Positions 7,975 to 16,313 of a DNA stretch of 19,116 nt are shown here, piece by piece. The stretch covers positions 1-19,116 of the forward strand of contig DAOOQE010000022.1 in NCBI GenBank assembly GCA_035388585.1. Reading direction: 5' to 3'. The DNA is from CAG-492 sp035388585 (lineage in GTDB: Bacteria; Bacillota; Clostridia; TANB77; CAG-508). The first letter of the stretch is position 1. Every line of letters begins with the position of its first letter. A model generated the notes under the pieces. It was not told the origin of the DNA. It was given only the letters and a program-made list of their open reading frames with translations, and ran no database searches. The translations under genes were made by a program, and so were the position numbers.

Positions 7975-8003
7975 TTGCAAAATTTTTTAGGGTTTAGTAT
8001 AAT
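7975..8003 (+). promoter_or_regulatory. gyrA promoter
   Basis: TTGCAA at 7975-7980 and TATAAT at 7998-8003 with an exact 17-bp spacer form a near-consensus sigma-A promoter. Transcription should start near 8010. The SD AAAAGAGG at 8026-8033 and the ATG at 8041 follow. gyrA therefore has its own promoter, independent of gyrB. Confidence 0.85.
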
Positions 8004-8040
8004 ATGATAAGAAACAAAATACTAGAAAAGAGGAAATAAA

Positions 8041-10488
8041 ATGGAATTTCAAGAAGGAAAAATAATAGAGAGAAATATTGAAACAGAAATGAAAACATCA
8101 TATATTGACTATGCTATGAGTGTTATTGTAGCTAGAGCTCTACCAGATGTAAGAGATGGTTTAAAACCAGTACATAGAAGAATTTTGTATTCTATGCATG
8201 AAGATGGTATAACATCAGATAAAGGATATAGAAAATGTGCTAATACAGTTGGTTCAGTTTTGGGTAGATATCACCCTCATGGAGATTCTTCAGTATATGA
8301 TGCAATGGTTAGAATGGCACAAGACTTTTCTTTAAGATATACATTAGTTGATGGTCATGGGAATTTTGGTTCTATAGATGGAGATCCAGCAGCCGCGATG
8401 AGATATACAGAAGCAAGAATGTCAAAAGTTTCTGAGTTGATGCTAACAGATATAGAAAAAAACACAGTAAAATTTATGCCAAACTATGATGATAGATTAC
8501 AAGAACCAACAGTTCTACCAACAAGAATACCTACTTTATTAATTAATGGTTCTTCAGGTATAGCAGTTGGTATGGCAACAAATATACCACCACATAATAT
8601 GACAGAAATAATCAATGCATTAATTAAGATTATTGAAGCAGATGAAAATGGTGAGGAAGTAAATGATGATGATTTACTATCAATAGTTAAAGGCCCAGAT
8701 TTCCCTACAGGAGGTTTGATTTTAGGTAAAGAAGGAATTAGACAAGCATATAAAACAGGCAGAGGAAAAATTATAATGCGAGCTGAGGCTGAGATTGAGG
8801 AAATGAATGGAAATAGACAAAGAATTGTAGTAACATCACTTCCTTATCAGGTAAACAAAGCTAGATTAATTGAAAATATTGCTGGATTGGCAAGAGATAA
8901 AAGAATTGAAGGTATATCTGATTTAAGAGATGAATCAGATAGACAAGATAGAGTAAGAATAGTAGTAGAATTAAAAAGAGATGCAAATGCTCAGGTAGTG
9001 TTAAATCAACTTTATAAATATACTCAAATGCAAGACACTTTTGGTGCAATAATATTGGCCCTTGTTGATGGAGAACCTAAGGTACTAACACTTAAACAAT
9101 GTTTAGAATATTATATAGCTCATAGAAAAGATGTAATAATTAAAAGAACAAAATTTGAGTTAGATAAAGCTTTAGCTAGAGCACATATATTAGAAGGATT
9201 AAGAATTGCTATCGATAATATAGATGAAGTAATAAGTATAATTCGTTCATCATATGATGATGCAAAAGAAAGATTGATGGCTAAATTTAATCTTTCTGAA
9301 ATACAAGCTCAAGCAATATTGGATATGAAATTAAGAACTTTATCTGGTTTACAAAGGGAAAAAATAGAAGAAGAATATAATCAATTAATGAAATTAATAG
9401 AGTATTTAAGATCTATTTTAAATAGTGAAAAACTTGTTTATGATGTAATAAAAAAAGAGTTAGAAGAAGTAAAACAAAAATATGGTGATGAAAGATTGAC
9501 AAAAATTGTTCCAGCAGAAGGAGATTTTGAATTAGAAGATCTTATTAAAGAAGAGCAAACAGTAGTTGCTTTAACACATTTTGGTTACGTAAAAAGAATG
9601 CCAATAGATACATATAAAAGCCAAAAAAGAGGTGGTAAAGGAATAACAGGTATTTCAACTAGAGAAGAAGATTTTGTTAAACAAATATTTACAGCTTCAA
9701 CACATGATACAATTTTATTCTTTAGTAATAAAGGTAAATTATATAGACTTAAAGGTTATGAGATTCCTGAAGCAGGAAGAACAGCAAAAGGAACAGCAAT
9801 TGTTAATTTATTGAGATTAGATAATGGAGAAAAAATATCGGCAATTATACCAATAACCAATTTTGAAGATGGAAAATATCTTCTGATGGGAACAAAAAAT
9901 GGAATAATAAAGAAAACAAAATTAAGTGAATATGATTCTGCAAGAAAATCAGGATTAGTAGCTATTACATTAAAGGAAAATGATGAATTAATTGATGTTA
10001 GATTAACTGATGGTGAAGATAATATAGTGTTAGTTACAAGTAAAGGTATGAGTATTACTTTTGATGAAAAAGATGTTAGGCCACTTGGAAGATCAGCACA
10101 GGGTGTAATTGGTATGAAAATAGATAATGATGATTTTGTAATAGGAATGGAATCTATAATTTCAGGAACAAATGCAACTTTGTTAGCAATTACTGAAAAT
10201 GGTTTTGGTAAAAGAACTGAATTAGAAGAGTACAGAGTTCAAAATCGTGGTGGAAGAGGAGTTATTACATATAAAGTAACACCTAAAACTGGATGTATTG
10301 TGGGAATAAGAATTGCAAAAGGAAATGAAGATGTAATGATTATTACAGATAAAGGAACTATAATTAGACTAAAAGTAGAAGAAATAAGTATTCTAGGAAG
10401 ATCAACACAGGGAGTTACATTAATGAGAACAAACGATGGTGGTAAAATAGTAAGTATAGAAATAATTTTACCAGAAGAGGAAGAGTAA
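8041..10488 (+). CDS. gyrA: DNA gyrase subunit A
   Basis: This is the DNA-cleaving subunit of gyrase; it forms the A2B2 enzyme with GyrB. The 815-aa length is normal. The N-terminal breakage domain has VGSVLGRYHPHGDS, and the catalytic tyrosine is Tyr122 in AAMRYTEARM. The quinolone-determining positions read Ser83 and Asp87 (E. coli numbering happens to coincide), the susceptible-type residues. The C-terminal wrapping domain carries the gyrase-specific GyrA box as QKRGGKG near residue 530, which argues for GyrA over ParC, followed by beta-pinwheel repeats such as GRSAQGVIGMK and NRGGRGV. The start is fixed by the SD at 8026-8033. The tail is short and acidic (EEEE). A bidirectional terminator lies about 245 nt downstream. 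Confidence 0.98.
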   Translation: MEFQEGKIIERNIETEMKTSYIDYAMSVIVARALPDVRDGLKPVHRRILYSMHEDGITSDKGYRKCANTVGSVLGRYHPHGDSSVYDAMVRMAQDFSLRYTLVDGHGNFGSIDGDPAAAMRYTEARMSKVSELMLTDIEKNTVKFMPNYDDRLQEPTVLPTRIPTLLINGSSGIAVGMATNIPPHNMTEIINALIKIIEADENGEEVNDDDLLSIVKGPDFPTGGLILGKEGIRQAYKTGRGKIIMRAEAEIEEMNGNRQRIVVTSLPYQVNKARLIENIAGLARDKRIEGISDLRDESDRQDRVRIVVELKRDANAQVVLNQLYKYTQMQDTFGAIILALVDGEPKVLTLKQCLEYYIAHRKDVIIKRTKFELDKALARAHILEGLRIAIDNIDEVISIIRSSYDDAKERLMAKFNLSEIQAQAILDMKLRTLSGLQREKIEEEYNQLMKLIEYLRSILNSEKLVYDVIKKELEEVKQKYGDERLTKIVPAEGDFELEDLIKEEQTVVALTHFGYVKRMPIDTYKSQKRGGKGITGISTREEDFVKQIFTASTHDTILFFSNKGKLYRLKGYEIPEAGRTAKGTAIVNLLRLDNGEKISAIIPITNFEDGKYLLMGTKNGIIKKTKLSEYDSARKSGLVAITLKENDELIDVRLTDGEDNIVLVTSKGMSITFDEKDVRPLGRSAQGVIGMKIDNDDFVIGMESIISGTNATLLAITENGFGKRTELEEYRVQNRGGRGVITYKVTPKTGCIVGIRIAKGNEDVMIITDKGTIIRLKVEEISILGRSTQGVTLMRTNDGGKIVSIEIILPEEEE

Positions 10489-10500
10489 AAAATTAGTGCA

Positions 10501-10712
10501 TAAGGTTTGGTTTTATAATTTTCCAAAAAAATATTATAAAATTATTATAAAAATATAGATTAGTTAGATAATTTTCTTAACAAATATTATATAATTATTA
10601 TAAAAATATAGTTTTGTTATATAATTTTCTAAATAAATATTAAAGAATTATTATAAAATATATTTTAATTAAATAATTTTTTAAACAATTATTATAGAAT
10701 TATTTAAAATAC
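10501..10712. repeat. Degenerate 52-53-bp tandem repeats downstream of gyrA
   Basis: Units begin near 10529, 10582, 10635 and 10687 (period 53, 53, 52). They share an AAATATTATA-AATTATTATAAAAATATA core followed by TATATAATTTTCT. A half unit precedes the first copy at about 10504-10527. The last unit is truncated. No gene is present here. Confidence 0.7.
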
Positions 10713-10733
10713 ATAAAAAAACAATTAAAACAA

Positions 10734-10763
10734 AAAAATAATCCGCATAGCCGGATTATTTTT
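10734..10763. terminator. Bidirectional terminator between gyrA and dnaC-like gene
   Basis: AAAAATAATCCG (10734-10745) pairs with CGGATTATTTTT (10752-10763) around CATAGC. It is flanked by A-runs on the left and T-runs on the right, so it works as an intrinsic terminator on both strands. Its right arm overlaps the stop codon (10756-10758) of the convergent minus-strand gene. Confidence 0.9.
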
Positions 10764-11751
10764 TTTTAAATCTAATATCATCTCCAAAAAATCTGCAAAT
10801 ATTATAATTTCCAACCAATCTAGAAACAATCCTTTCATCATATGTATTAAAAAGGTTTTGTAATGATAAATTAGTAGAAATAATAGTTTTTGTAATTTTA
10901 TTATTCTGATTCAATAATCTTGTATTAAGTATATTAAATAACTCTGTAAATTTCATATTATTTATGCACTCTGTTCCGAGGTCATCAATTATTAATAAAT
11001 CCACATCAAGTAAACTATTATATATAGTTGGATCTTTGCATTTTCCAAATCTGTAATCTATAATTGTATCAAGCATTACTGGTGCTGTTTGATAAAGAAC
11101 AGTTTTTCCATTTTTAATAAGTTCATTTGCAATACAACTTGATAAAAAAGTTTTTCCTAGACCTGTGTTTCCAGTAAAAAGTAAGTTTTTAGATTCTAAA
11201 ATATTAAAATTTTCTATAAATTCTATGCAAATTTTTTTAATAAATTCAATATTTTTTCTTGGAGAAATATCAGAGTTGTACTTTGAATTATCCACAGATT
11301 CTGAATAATATGTGGATATAAAGTCTTCAAATCTCTGGTTTTGGAGATTAGATATATTTGACTTATTGTATTCTATATTAAATAATTTTTGTTTAAAACA
11401 GTTACATAAACAACAAGAATTATTTATTTCTATATATCCAGTATCATTGCATTTATCACAATCATATTTAATATTTAAGTAAGTCTCTGGATAATTGTTT
11501 TTTAATAATACATTAGTTTTATCTTTTTTTAATTTTGAAATTTTTTCATTTAGATTATTTAAAATATTAGAATCATTTTTTTCTAAAAGAGATTTTGCTG
11601 AAGATATGGCTAATTTATTAATTTCTGAATCTATGCAAGCTAATTCAGGAATTTCTGAATAGATTCTATTTTTTCTATCTTCCATCTCTAGAACTTTTTG
11701 TTTTCTTTTTTTTTCATATTCGTTTAAAAGTTTTTTATAACTAGGATTCAT
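10756..11751 (-). CDS. dnaC: DnaC/DnaI-type replicative helicase loader (AAA+ ATPase)
   Basis: It loads the replicative helicase onto DNA during primosome assembly. The 331-aa protein has a coiled-coil-like N-terminal part (1-80) and a cysteine cluster typical of DnaI/DnaC-like loaders (Cys98, 101, 113, 114, 116, 118). The AAA+ core has Walker A GNTGLGKT at about 194-201, Walker B LLIIDD at about 252-257 followed by LGTE, sensor ISTNLS, and an arginine finger region near SRLVGNY. IstB-type transposition helpers share this core, but the Cys cluster and the adjacent dnaD-like gene favour a replication role. The start ATG (complement of 11749-11751) has AAGGAT at 11760-11765. Two DnaA-box-like sites lie within the coding sequence (11288-11319). 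Confidence 0.9.
   Translation of the reverse strand: MNPSYKKLLNEYEKKRKQKVLEMEDRKNRIYSEIPELACIDSEINKLAISSAKSLLEKNDSNILNNLNEKISKLKKDKTNVLLKNNYPETYLNIKYDCDKCNDTGYIEINNSCCLCNCFKQKLFNIEYNKSNISNLQNQRFEDFISTYYSESVDNSKYNSDISPRKNIEFIKKICIEFIENFNILESKNLLFTGNTGLGKTFLSSCIANELIKNGKTVLYQTAPVMLDTIIDYRFGKCKDPTIYNSLLDVDLLIIDDLGTECINNMKFTELFNILNTRLLNQNNKITKTIISTNLSLQNLFNTYDERIVSRLVGNYNICRFFGDDIRFKKK
11288..11319. promoter_or_regulatory. Inverted pair of DnaA-box-like sites inside the helicase-loader gene
   Basis: TTATCCACA at 11288-11296 matches the DnaA box consensus exactly. TGTGGATAT at 11311-11319 is an inverted copy with one mismatch. The encoded codons include TCC and GTG, which are uncommon in this AT-biased gene. 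Confidence 0.4.
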
Positions 11752-11925
11752 TTTATCACATCCTTATAATAATTATTATTTAAAAATCAATTTTAAATAG
11801 TATATATTGCATAATTAATTTTAATATTAAATATTTTTCATATAAATATTTATTTTACAAATAATTATTTATATATTTTATAAAAAATTATATTAATATA
11901 TCTAAAAATAATTATATATATATTT

Positions 11926-12903
11926 TTAGGAATCAATAATGGTGTTGTTTATGTATAAACTATTTAAGTTATCATAATTTCTCTGATCATAATTTGAGTA
12001 GCCTGATTTTTTTTCTAGATCTTTAACATTTTTATTTTTTTGTTTCATTTGACTTAAGAAATTATTAATTTCCTCCACGGTCTTAAATTTTCTATCGTTC
12101 CAATCAGTTAATAATTTATCTAAATAATCAAAATTTGGATTGGCTTTTGATGTTGTTTTCTTTAATGCAATTTCTATAATCTCAAAACTAAAACCAAAAT
12201 CAACATTCCATTTTTCTATATATCCTTCTTCATATTGAGAAAGTGGCCTAAAAATTCCTAATTTTTTGGCTATTATTTTTTGTAGAATTTTTAATTTTTC
12301 TTGTTTATCATAGTAGATATCTAAATCATTAAAAGTTTTAATTTTATTCTTATTCCATGATTCGGCAACAGTTTGAATATAGTTTCTATGTAAAGCAGAT
12401 CTATTAAAACAATATCTAAATAAAGCAATCATAACTTCTTCATCAAAACAGTATTTTTTAAACCAAAGATCAATATCACTATACCATGAAGGAGACATTA
12501 TACCTTGAAAAAATTCATTATTTATATTTTCAATTGCTTTAGCCCTGTATTTGTTATTTGCTATTTTTTTCATTTCTTCAGGAGAAGAAGTTATTTTAGG
12601 ATTATATAATTTATATAATTCAAGTTCCTGTAAGTTATTTATTAGGTATCCAGTGTTTTTTCTGGTAATCAGATTTGTTTCTTCTAAATATTTAATACTC
12701 TCTTGAATAACCTTAAGAGGTAGATCAAGTTTTTTAGACAAGTCATTTATTTTAATATCTTTTTCATATTTAGACAAAAAAAGTAGATATAAATATATCT
12801 TAATAGAATCACCTGAAGATTGTGAAAGATATTCTGTGAAAAATAAATCTGGAATATTTGTTGTAGAAAATATAAAAGAATTATTGTTTTGTTCTAATTT
12901 CAA
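11926..12903 (-). CDS. dnaD: DnaD/DnaB-like primosome protein
   Basis: This is a Firmicute replication-initiation/restart protein that works with the helicase loader encoded just downstream. The 325-aa protein has a winged-helix-like N-terminal domain (about 20-85: YLSQSSGDSIKIYLYLLFLS, then KDLSKK-type helix-turn-helix) and DnaD-domain stretches (about 130-200 with EEVMIALFRYCFNRS and YIQTVAESWNKNKIKT; about 205-285 ending NFDYLDKLLTDWNDRKFKTVEE). The start is TTG (complement of 12901-12903), chosen because GGAGGAGG lies just upstream in minus orientation. Its promoter overlaps 12936-12964. A 174-nt AT-rich gap separates it from the dnaC-like gene; the two are probably cotranscribed. Confidence 0.88.
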   Translation of the reverse strand: MKLEQNNNSFIFSTTNIPDLFFTEYLSQSSGDSIKIYLYLLFLSKYEKDIKINDLSKKLDLPLKVIQESIKYLEETNLITRKNTGYLINNLQELELYKLYNPKITSSPEEMKKIANNKYRAKAIENINNEFFQGIMSPSWYSDIDLWFKKYCFDEEVMIALFRYCFNRSALHRNYIQTVAESWNKNKIKTFNDLDIYYDKQEKLKILQKIIAKKLGIFRPLSQYEEGYIEKWNVDFGFSFEIIEIALKKTTSKANPNFDYLDKLLTDWNDRKFKTVEEINNFLSQMKQKNKNVKDLEKKSGYSNYDQRNYDNLNSLYINNTIIDS

Positions 12904-12935
12904 GATAACCTCCTCCTTAACTAATTATTTGTCAA

Positions 12936-12964
12936 ATTATACCATTAAAAATAAAAATATACAA
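12936..12964 (-). promoter_or_regulatory. Promoter of the dnaD-dnaC pair
   Basis: On the minus strand, TTGTAT (complement of 12959-12964) and TATAAT (complement of 12936-12941) are spaced exactly 17 bp. A TTGACA-like string follows between the -10 and the SD and is not used as a -35. The promoter lies just past the terminator hairpin of the secretion operon. Confidence 0.75.
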
Positions 12965-12965
12965 T

Positions 12966-12998
12966 AAAAAAACAGAAAGATGTAGTATCTTTCTGTTT
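12966..12998 (-). terminator. Terminator of the minus-strand secretion operon
   Basis: AAACAGAAAGAT (12970-12981) and ATCTTTCTGTTT (12987-12998) form a perfect 12-bp stem with loop GTAGT. On the minus strand it is followed by a run of seven T. It ends the operon that starts near 16460 and insulates the dnaD promoter. Confidence 0.88.
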
Positions 12999-13030
12999 AA
13001 ACATATATTTCTAAATGTAGTAATTATAAA

Positions 13031-13315
13031 CTAAAACTTATTAAAAATATATATTTTATCACTATATATAAAATGAATTAAATATTTAAGAACATATAAG
13101 AAATTTTCATTATTAAAACCAATAATACTAAATAAAAGTAAAGGCATAGAAGTAAGTATAAAAAAGAAAATTCTATAATATAAATTAGTTATGAATGTTG
13201 ATAATATTAAATAATCAAATAATGCAAAAACTGTATTAAAAACAGCTGTATTATAATCAAGTACGCCAAGCATTTTATTTTGATAATTATAATTTCGTGG
13301 AAAAACAAATTTCAT
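13031..13315 (-). CDS. VirB3/PrgI-like small membrane protein of the secretion system
   Basis: It is a 94-aa protein with two hydrophobic helices (about 24-45 and 47-66), preceded by a short basic N terminus (MKFVFPRNYNYQNKMLGVLDY). This plan fits the PrgI/VirB3 proteins that sit beside VirB4 in Gram-positive conjugation clusters. Here it is the last gene of the minus-strand operon, 11 nt after the VirB6-like gene, and ends just before the terminator. The ATG (complement of 13313-13315) has an AGGAG upstream. In related systems VirB4 usually follows this gene; here virB4 lies about 8 kb away in the opposite orientation. The family assignment rests on topology and context. Confidence 0.7.
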   Translation of the reverse strand: MKFVFPRNYNYQNKMLGVLDYNTAVFNTVFALFDYLILSTFITNLYYRIFFFILTSMPLLLFSIIGFNNENFLYVLKYLIHFIYSDKIYIFNKF

Positions 13316-13326
13316 ATATACTCCTA

Positions 13327-14202
13327 TTAAAGTTTTTTGAGGTTTGATAAATTAAATGAAAAATCTGTGGTAATTCCTCCAATTAAATCTTTAACTATTT
13401 GATTTGATTTAATTAATGAATATATGGAACCTATAAATAATAATTTTGATATTGAGTCATTAGAAAAAAAGTTAATAGAAAAAACGATCAATAAAATTAC
13501 TGAAATTAAGGATTCCATTATTAAAAGTGCAAAAATAGATTTTATCCATGATTTGAAGAACCAACTTGTGGATGTATTAATTAAAGAAAGAATCGCAAAT
13601 GGTGTTATTAAAATTAATACTTTTATCATTACATATCTTAAAGAATATGAAAACAATAAACTAATTAATCCAAAAGAAGTAAAAGATTTAATTAATCCAT
13701 TAAAAGAAAAAATATTGAAGGTATTTTCACTTATTAAACTAACTGCATTTATTTTTTTTATTAATTCTGCAAAAGAAATATCAATATGAAAAAAACTTTT
13801 TCCTAATTCCCTAAATGATGATGAAAATAAATAGTTAAATTCTAATAATTGAATCCATATGTAATAAGAGAAATTCATAATTATTCCAAGTAAGATACAT
13901 TTAAATAAGAATTGAAATGGTTGCTCTATTTCTGAAGAAACAAAATTTGCACAAAATAGACGAATTGCATAAAAAATAACAATGCCAAACAATAATGAAT
14001 TAGCTATTAGTAAAATACCTATACTATTAGATGTACCATATATCTTCTGAAAAAATAAATTATTAATTGTTTCAGAATTTATAAAAGTAATACTATCTAA
14101 TACAGAATACATATTTTCATCAACTGAAGAAAATAAATTATTAAATAATGAGTTAATAGAAGTTGAAACAAGTTCGTTAACATTAATTTGAGTTGATTCC
14201 AA
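13327..14202 (-). CDS. VirB6/TrbL-like polytopic membrane protein
   Basis: The 291-aa protein has about six hydrophobic segments (near residues 58-85, 98-120, 165-190, 190-210, 215-240 and 248-265). It matches the VirB6/TrbL plan: an extracytoplasmic N-terminal part and a central multi-pass domain forming the inner-membrane channel of a type IV secretion apparatus. The conserved-looking LILITPFAILSLINTSTSWFFKSW region resembles the TrbL-type IAPLAI...SWFK motif of Gram-positive conjugation proteins. The start is TTG (complement of 14200-14202), chosen because GGAGGTATC (complement of 14206-14214) lies at normal distance. It is 18 nt from the pilin-like gene upstream. An apparent plus-strand open frame inside it is a shadow. 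Confidence 0.75.
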   Translation of the reverse strand: MESTQINVNELVSTSINSLFNNLFSSVDENMYSVLDSITFINSETINNLFFQKIYGTSNSIGILLIANSLLFGIVIFYAIRLFCANFVSSEIEQPFQFLFKCILLGIIMNFSYYIWIQLLEFNYLFSSSFRELGKSFFHIDISFAELIKKINAVSLISENTFNIFSFNGLIKSFTSFGLISLLFSYSLRYVMIKVLILITPFAILSLINTSTSWFFKSWIKSIFALLIMESLISVILLIVFSINFFSNDSISKLLFIGSIYSLIKSNQIVKDLIGGITTDFSFNLSNLKKL

Positions 14203-14220
14203 AAAGATACCTCCGTTATA

Positions 14221-14544
14221 TTAATCAGACAATAGATTTTGTAATGTAGATAGAATTAAGTCAAGTAATAATAAGAAAATGTATGAATAAAGAGAAGTTC
14301 TAACTAATTTTTTTCCAACACGAATTCGCTCCTCATCTCCAAAACTGAATTTTTTTATAAAAATTCCTGTGCAAATTGCAACAGCAGCAGCAGGAGTTGC
14401 TAATTTTATAAGCCATAATTCAATTTTTTGAAAGGCAGTATTTATTTTGGATACTAATTTTGGATCTGCAGCAAAAACATTTGGAGAAAATAGTAAAAAA
14501 ATTATAACTAAAATGAATATAAATATAAATGATTTTTTAATCAA
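14221..14544 (-). CDS. VirB2/TrbC-like pilin or pore protein
   Basis: The 107-aa protein begins with a clear signal peptide (basic MIKK, hydrophobic core, NVFA|ADP cleavage near residue 25). After about 20 polar residues come two hydrophobic helices (about 46-66 with LATPAAAVAICTGIFI, and 86-105), separated by the charged loop KKFSFGDEERIRVGKK. This is the standard VirB2/TrbC pilin architecture. The start is TTG (complement of 14542-14544) with AAAGGAG upstream, and it overlaps the virD4 end by 8 nt, implying coupling. It is the likely surface or channel component of the system. Confidence 0.8.
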   Translation of the reverse strand: MIKKSFIFIFILVIIFLLFSPNVFAADPKLVSKINTAFQKIELWLIKLATPAAAVAICTGIFIKKFSFGDEERIRVGKKLVRTSLYSYIFLLLLDLILSTLQNLLSD

Positions 14545-16267
14545 TTTTTTCTCCTTTCTTAAAAAATGGCTCTAATTTAAGTTTTTCTGGATTAAGTATT
14601 TTCTCACCGTTTGATAAAAAAGCTAAACAAGAAAATGTTTCTAATTCTTGAGTAAAAAAATTAGTATCATAAACAAAATCATGTTGTAAATAAGAATTAA
14701 AACTTTCAGAAATATTAGAATCTTTTGAAATAAAAGTCTGAGTAAAATAATTGTATTTTGTTTCTTTAGAGTTTTCAGAAATATTTTTTGAAATTTTTTC
14801 TTTGTCTTCTTTTCCTACTTGCTTCTGAGCTTCTTCTATAGTAAAAATATCGTCTGTTCTAAACCATAGTTTATTAATTAAATTTTGAACTATTACTTTA
14901 ACTGAATTAGGATTATTAAGTGTATTTAATAAAGATGTGTAACTTTGAGTTGCAACAATATTCATACATTTTGCTTCTCTAGATTGTGCAAAAAATTCAG
15001 CATCAGTACCAGTAACAAATTCATGATATTCATCACAAATAAAACAAACCTTTCTATTAATACTATTATTTTTTTTAGATAGTTGAGACAAAACTTCAGA
15101 TTGAAAATCTAATTTTAGATAAGCTGATATTATTTTTGATAAATTTTTATATTCAGCAATATTGATATTTAATACTACAATTTTTCCTAATTTGATAATA
15201 TCTTTCATTATATTTAAATTAGATTCATTTTTTGATGGGTTAAATGTTTGCATAACACTATAATCTGATACAAAACAGTTTGTTATTCTTGTAATTTCAG
15301 ATTTTAGTATAGAAAATGTTCTGTTATCAAGTTGTAGAAATTCCTTTTCATAAAAATTAATACAAGTTAATAAATCATAACATTGTTCTTTAGTAAAATT
15401 ATTTTTCAAAAACTTTTCTTTTAATAAAACAACTTTTTCTTTATAATAATTTTGATTACAGATTAGTTTATGTAATTCCTCAAAAGTCACATAATTATTA
15501 TTATATAGTCTGCAAAATTTAATTGTTTCTGCTATTAATTGTTCAGCTTTATCTAGCCAATATGATTCGGTGTTATTTCCCGAAAAAAGCAGTAAAATTG
15601 TTTTTAGTCTGTTTGCAAGTACTGAAGCCTTAAGATTTGGCTTGTCAAGAGGATTATATTTGTATTTGCCTCCTAATTCTATGACTATATAATCTTTTTT
15701 TCTATCATTAGAAAAACATAATTCTTTAATCTTATAATGTAAATTTCCTTTGACATCTAAAATAAGCATACCTATTTTTTGTTCTATAATATTATTTTTA
15801 TATTTTATTAATTGGTCACAAAATGGATATATTGCACTACTTGTTTTGCCAGAACCAATTGTTCCAGTTATTAGTATATTTTGATAAAGACCTTTTTCGG
15901 AAATATATATTTCATTATTTTTAAAATTTTTTCCAATAAATAAGTTTAATTCATTTAAATTGTTGTTTTTATTAAATTTATTTTTTTTGATAGGGAATTT
16001 CTTATTTAATATGTTAAATAGTTTTATAAAAAATATATTAAATATAAGATTTGAAAAAATAATAATAGCTAGTATTTGAAAAATAATGAACAGCGTTTTT
16101 ATGTTATTCCATAAAATAGGTTGGATATCACATATATTATATTCATGTAGTCCATAATCAATAATAATAGTATTAGAAAAATATATAGGGGAGAAAATAT
16201 TGTAACTGAAAAATAAAATTATAAATAAAGTTATAGAAATAAATATTATTCGTTTAATAAATAATTT
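14537..16267 (-). CDS. virD4: VirD4/TraG-type coupling ATPase, no canonical start codon
   Basis: This protein brings DNA or protein substrates to the secretion channel. The frame is open from 16267 to the TAA at 14537 (576 aa). It has two N-terminal hydrophobic segments (about 5-35 and 55-85), the normal VirD4 membrane anchor, then Walker A GTIGSGKTSS at about 135-144, GMLILDVKG just after, Walker B-like KVCFICDEYHEF, and a conserved TQSYTSLLN motif. The first ATG in frame is at residue 167, after the Walker A, so it cannot be the true start. Before it there is no ATG, GTG or TTG, only one CTG near residue 59, and no SD near 16267. The upstream 48-aa gene is in another frame and ends at 16314. 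It is otherwise intact and overlaps the pilin gene. Confidence 0.8.
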   Translation of the reverse strand, partial: KLFIKRIIFISITLFIILFFSYNIFSPIYFSNTIIIDYGLHEYNICDIQPILWNNIKTLFIIFQILAIIIFSNLIFNIFFIKLFNILNKKFPIKKNKFNKNNNLNELNLFIGKNFKNNEIYISEKGLYQNILITGTIGSGKTSSAIYPFCDQLIKYKNNIIEQKIGMLILDVKGNLHYKIKELCFSNDRKKDYIVIELGGKYKYNPLDKPNLKASVLANRLKTILLLFSGNNTESYWLDKAEQLIAETIKFCRLYNNNYVTFEELHKLICNQNYYKEKVVLLKEKFLKNNFTKEQCYDLLTCINFYEKEFLQLDNRTFSILKSEITRITNCFVSDYSVMQTFNPSKNESNLNIMKDIIKLGKIVVLNINIAEYKNLSKIISAYLKLDFQSEVLSQLSKKNNSINRKVCFICDEYHEFVTGTDAEFFAQSREAKCMNIVATQSYTSLLNTLNNPNSVKVIVQNLINKLWFRTDDIFTIEEAQKQVGKEDKEKISKNISENSKETKYNYFTQTFISKDSNISESFNSYLQHDFVYDTNFFTQELETFSCLAFLSNGEKILNPEKLKLEPFFKKGEKID

Positions 16268-16313
16268 TTAAATTAAAATTATATTAAAATAAATAAATTA
16301 TCATAGTAGATTT

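Noticed and set aside
260..10488. TGA read as tryptophan
   Set aside because: Conserved Trp positions use TGG, for example in gyrB LWGK, and TGA occurs only as a stop.
11288..11319. Functional oriC inside the dnaC-like gene
   Set aside because: Two boxes are too few and there is no adjacent unwinding element or dnaA; I kept it only as a possible DnaA regulatory site.
13424..13789. Plus-strand open frame of 121 codons inside the VirB6-like gene
   Set aside because: It is the reverse complement of a polytopic membrane gene, has no SD, and lies fully inside a gene with SD, start and clear membrane topology.
14537..15769. virD4 starting at the ATG at 15769
   Set aside because: This ATG lies in GMLILDVKG, after the Walker A; the open frame upstream carries the P-loop and the membrane anchor.
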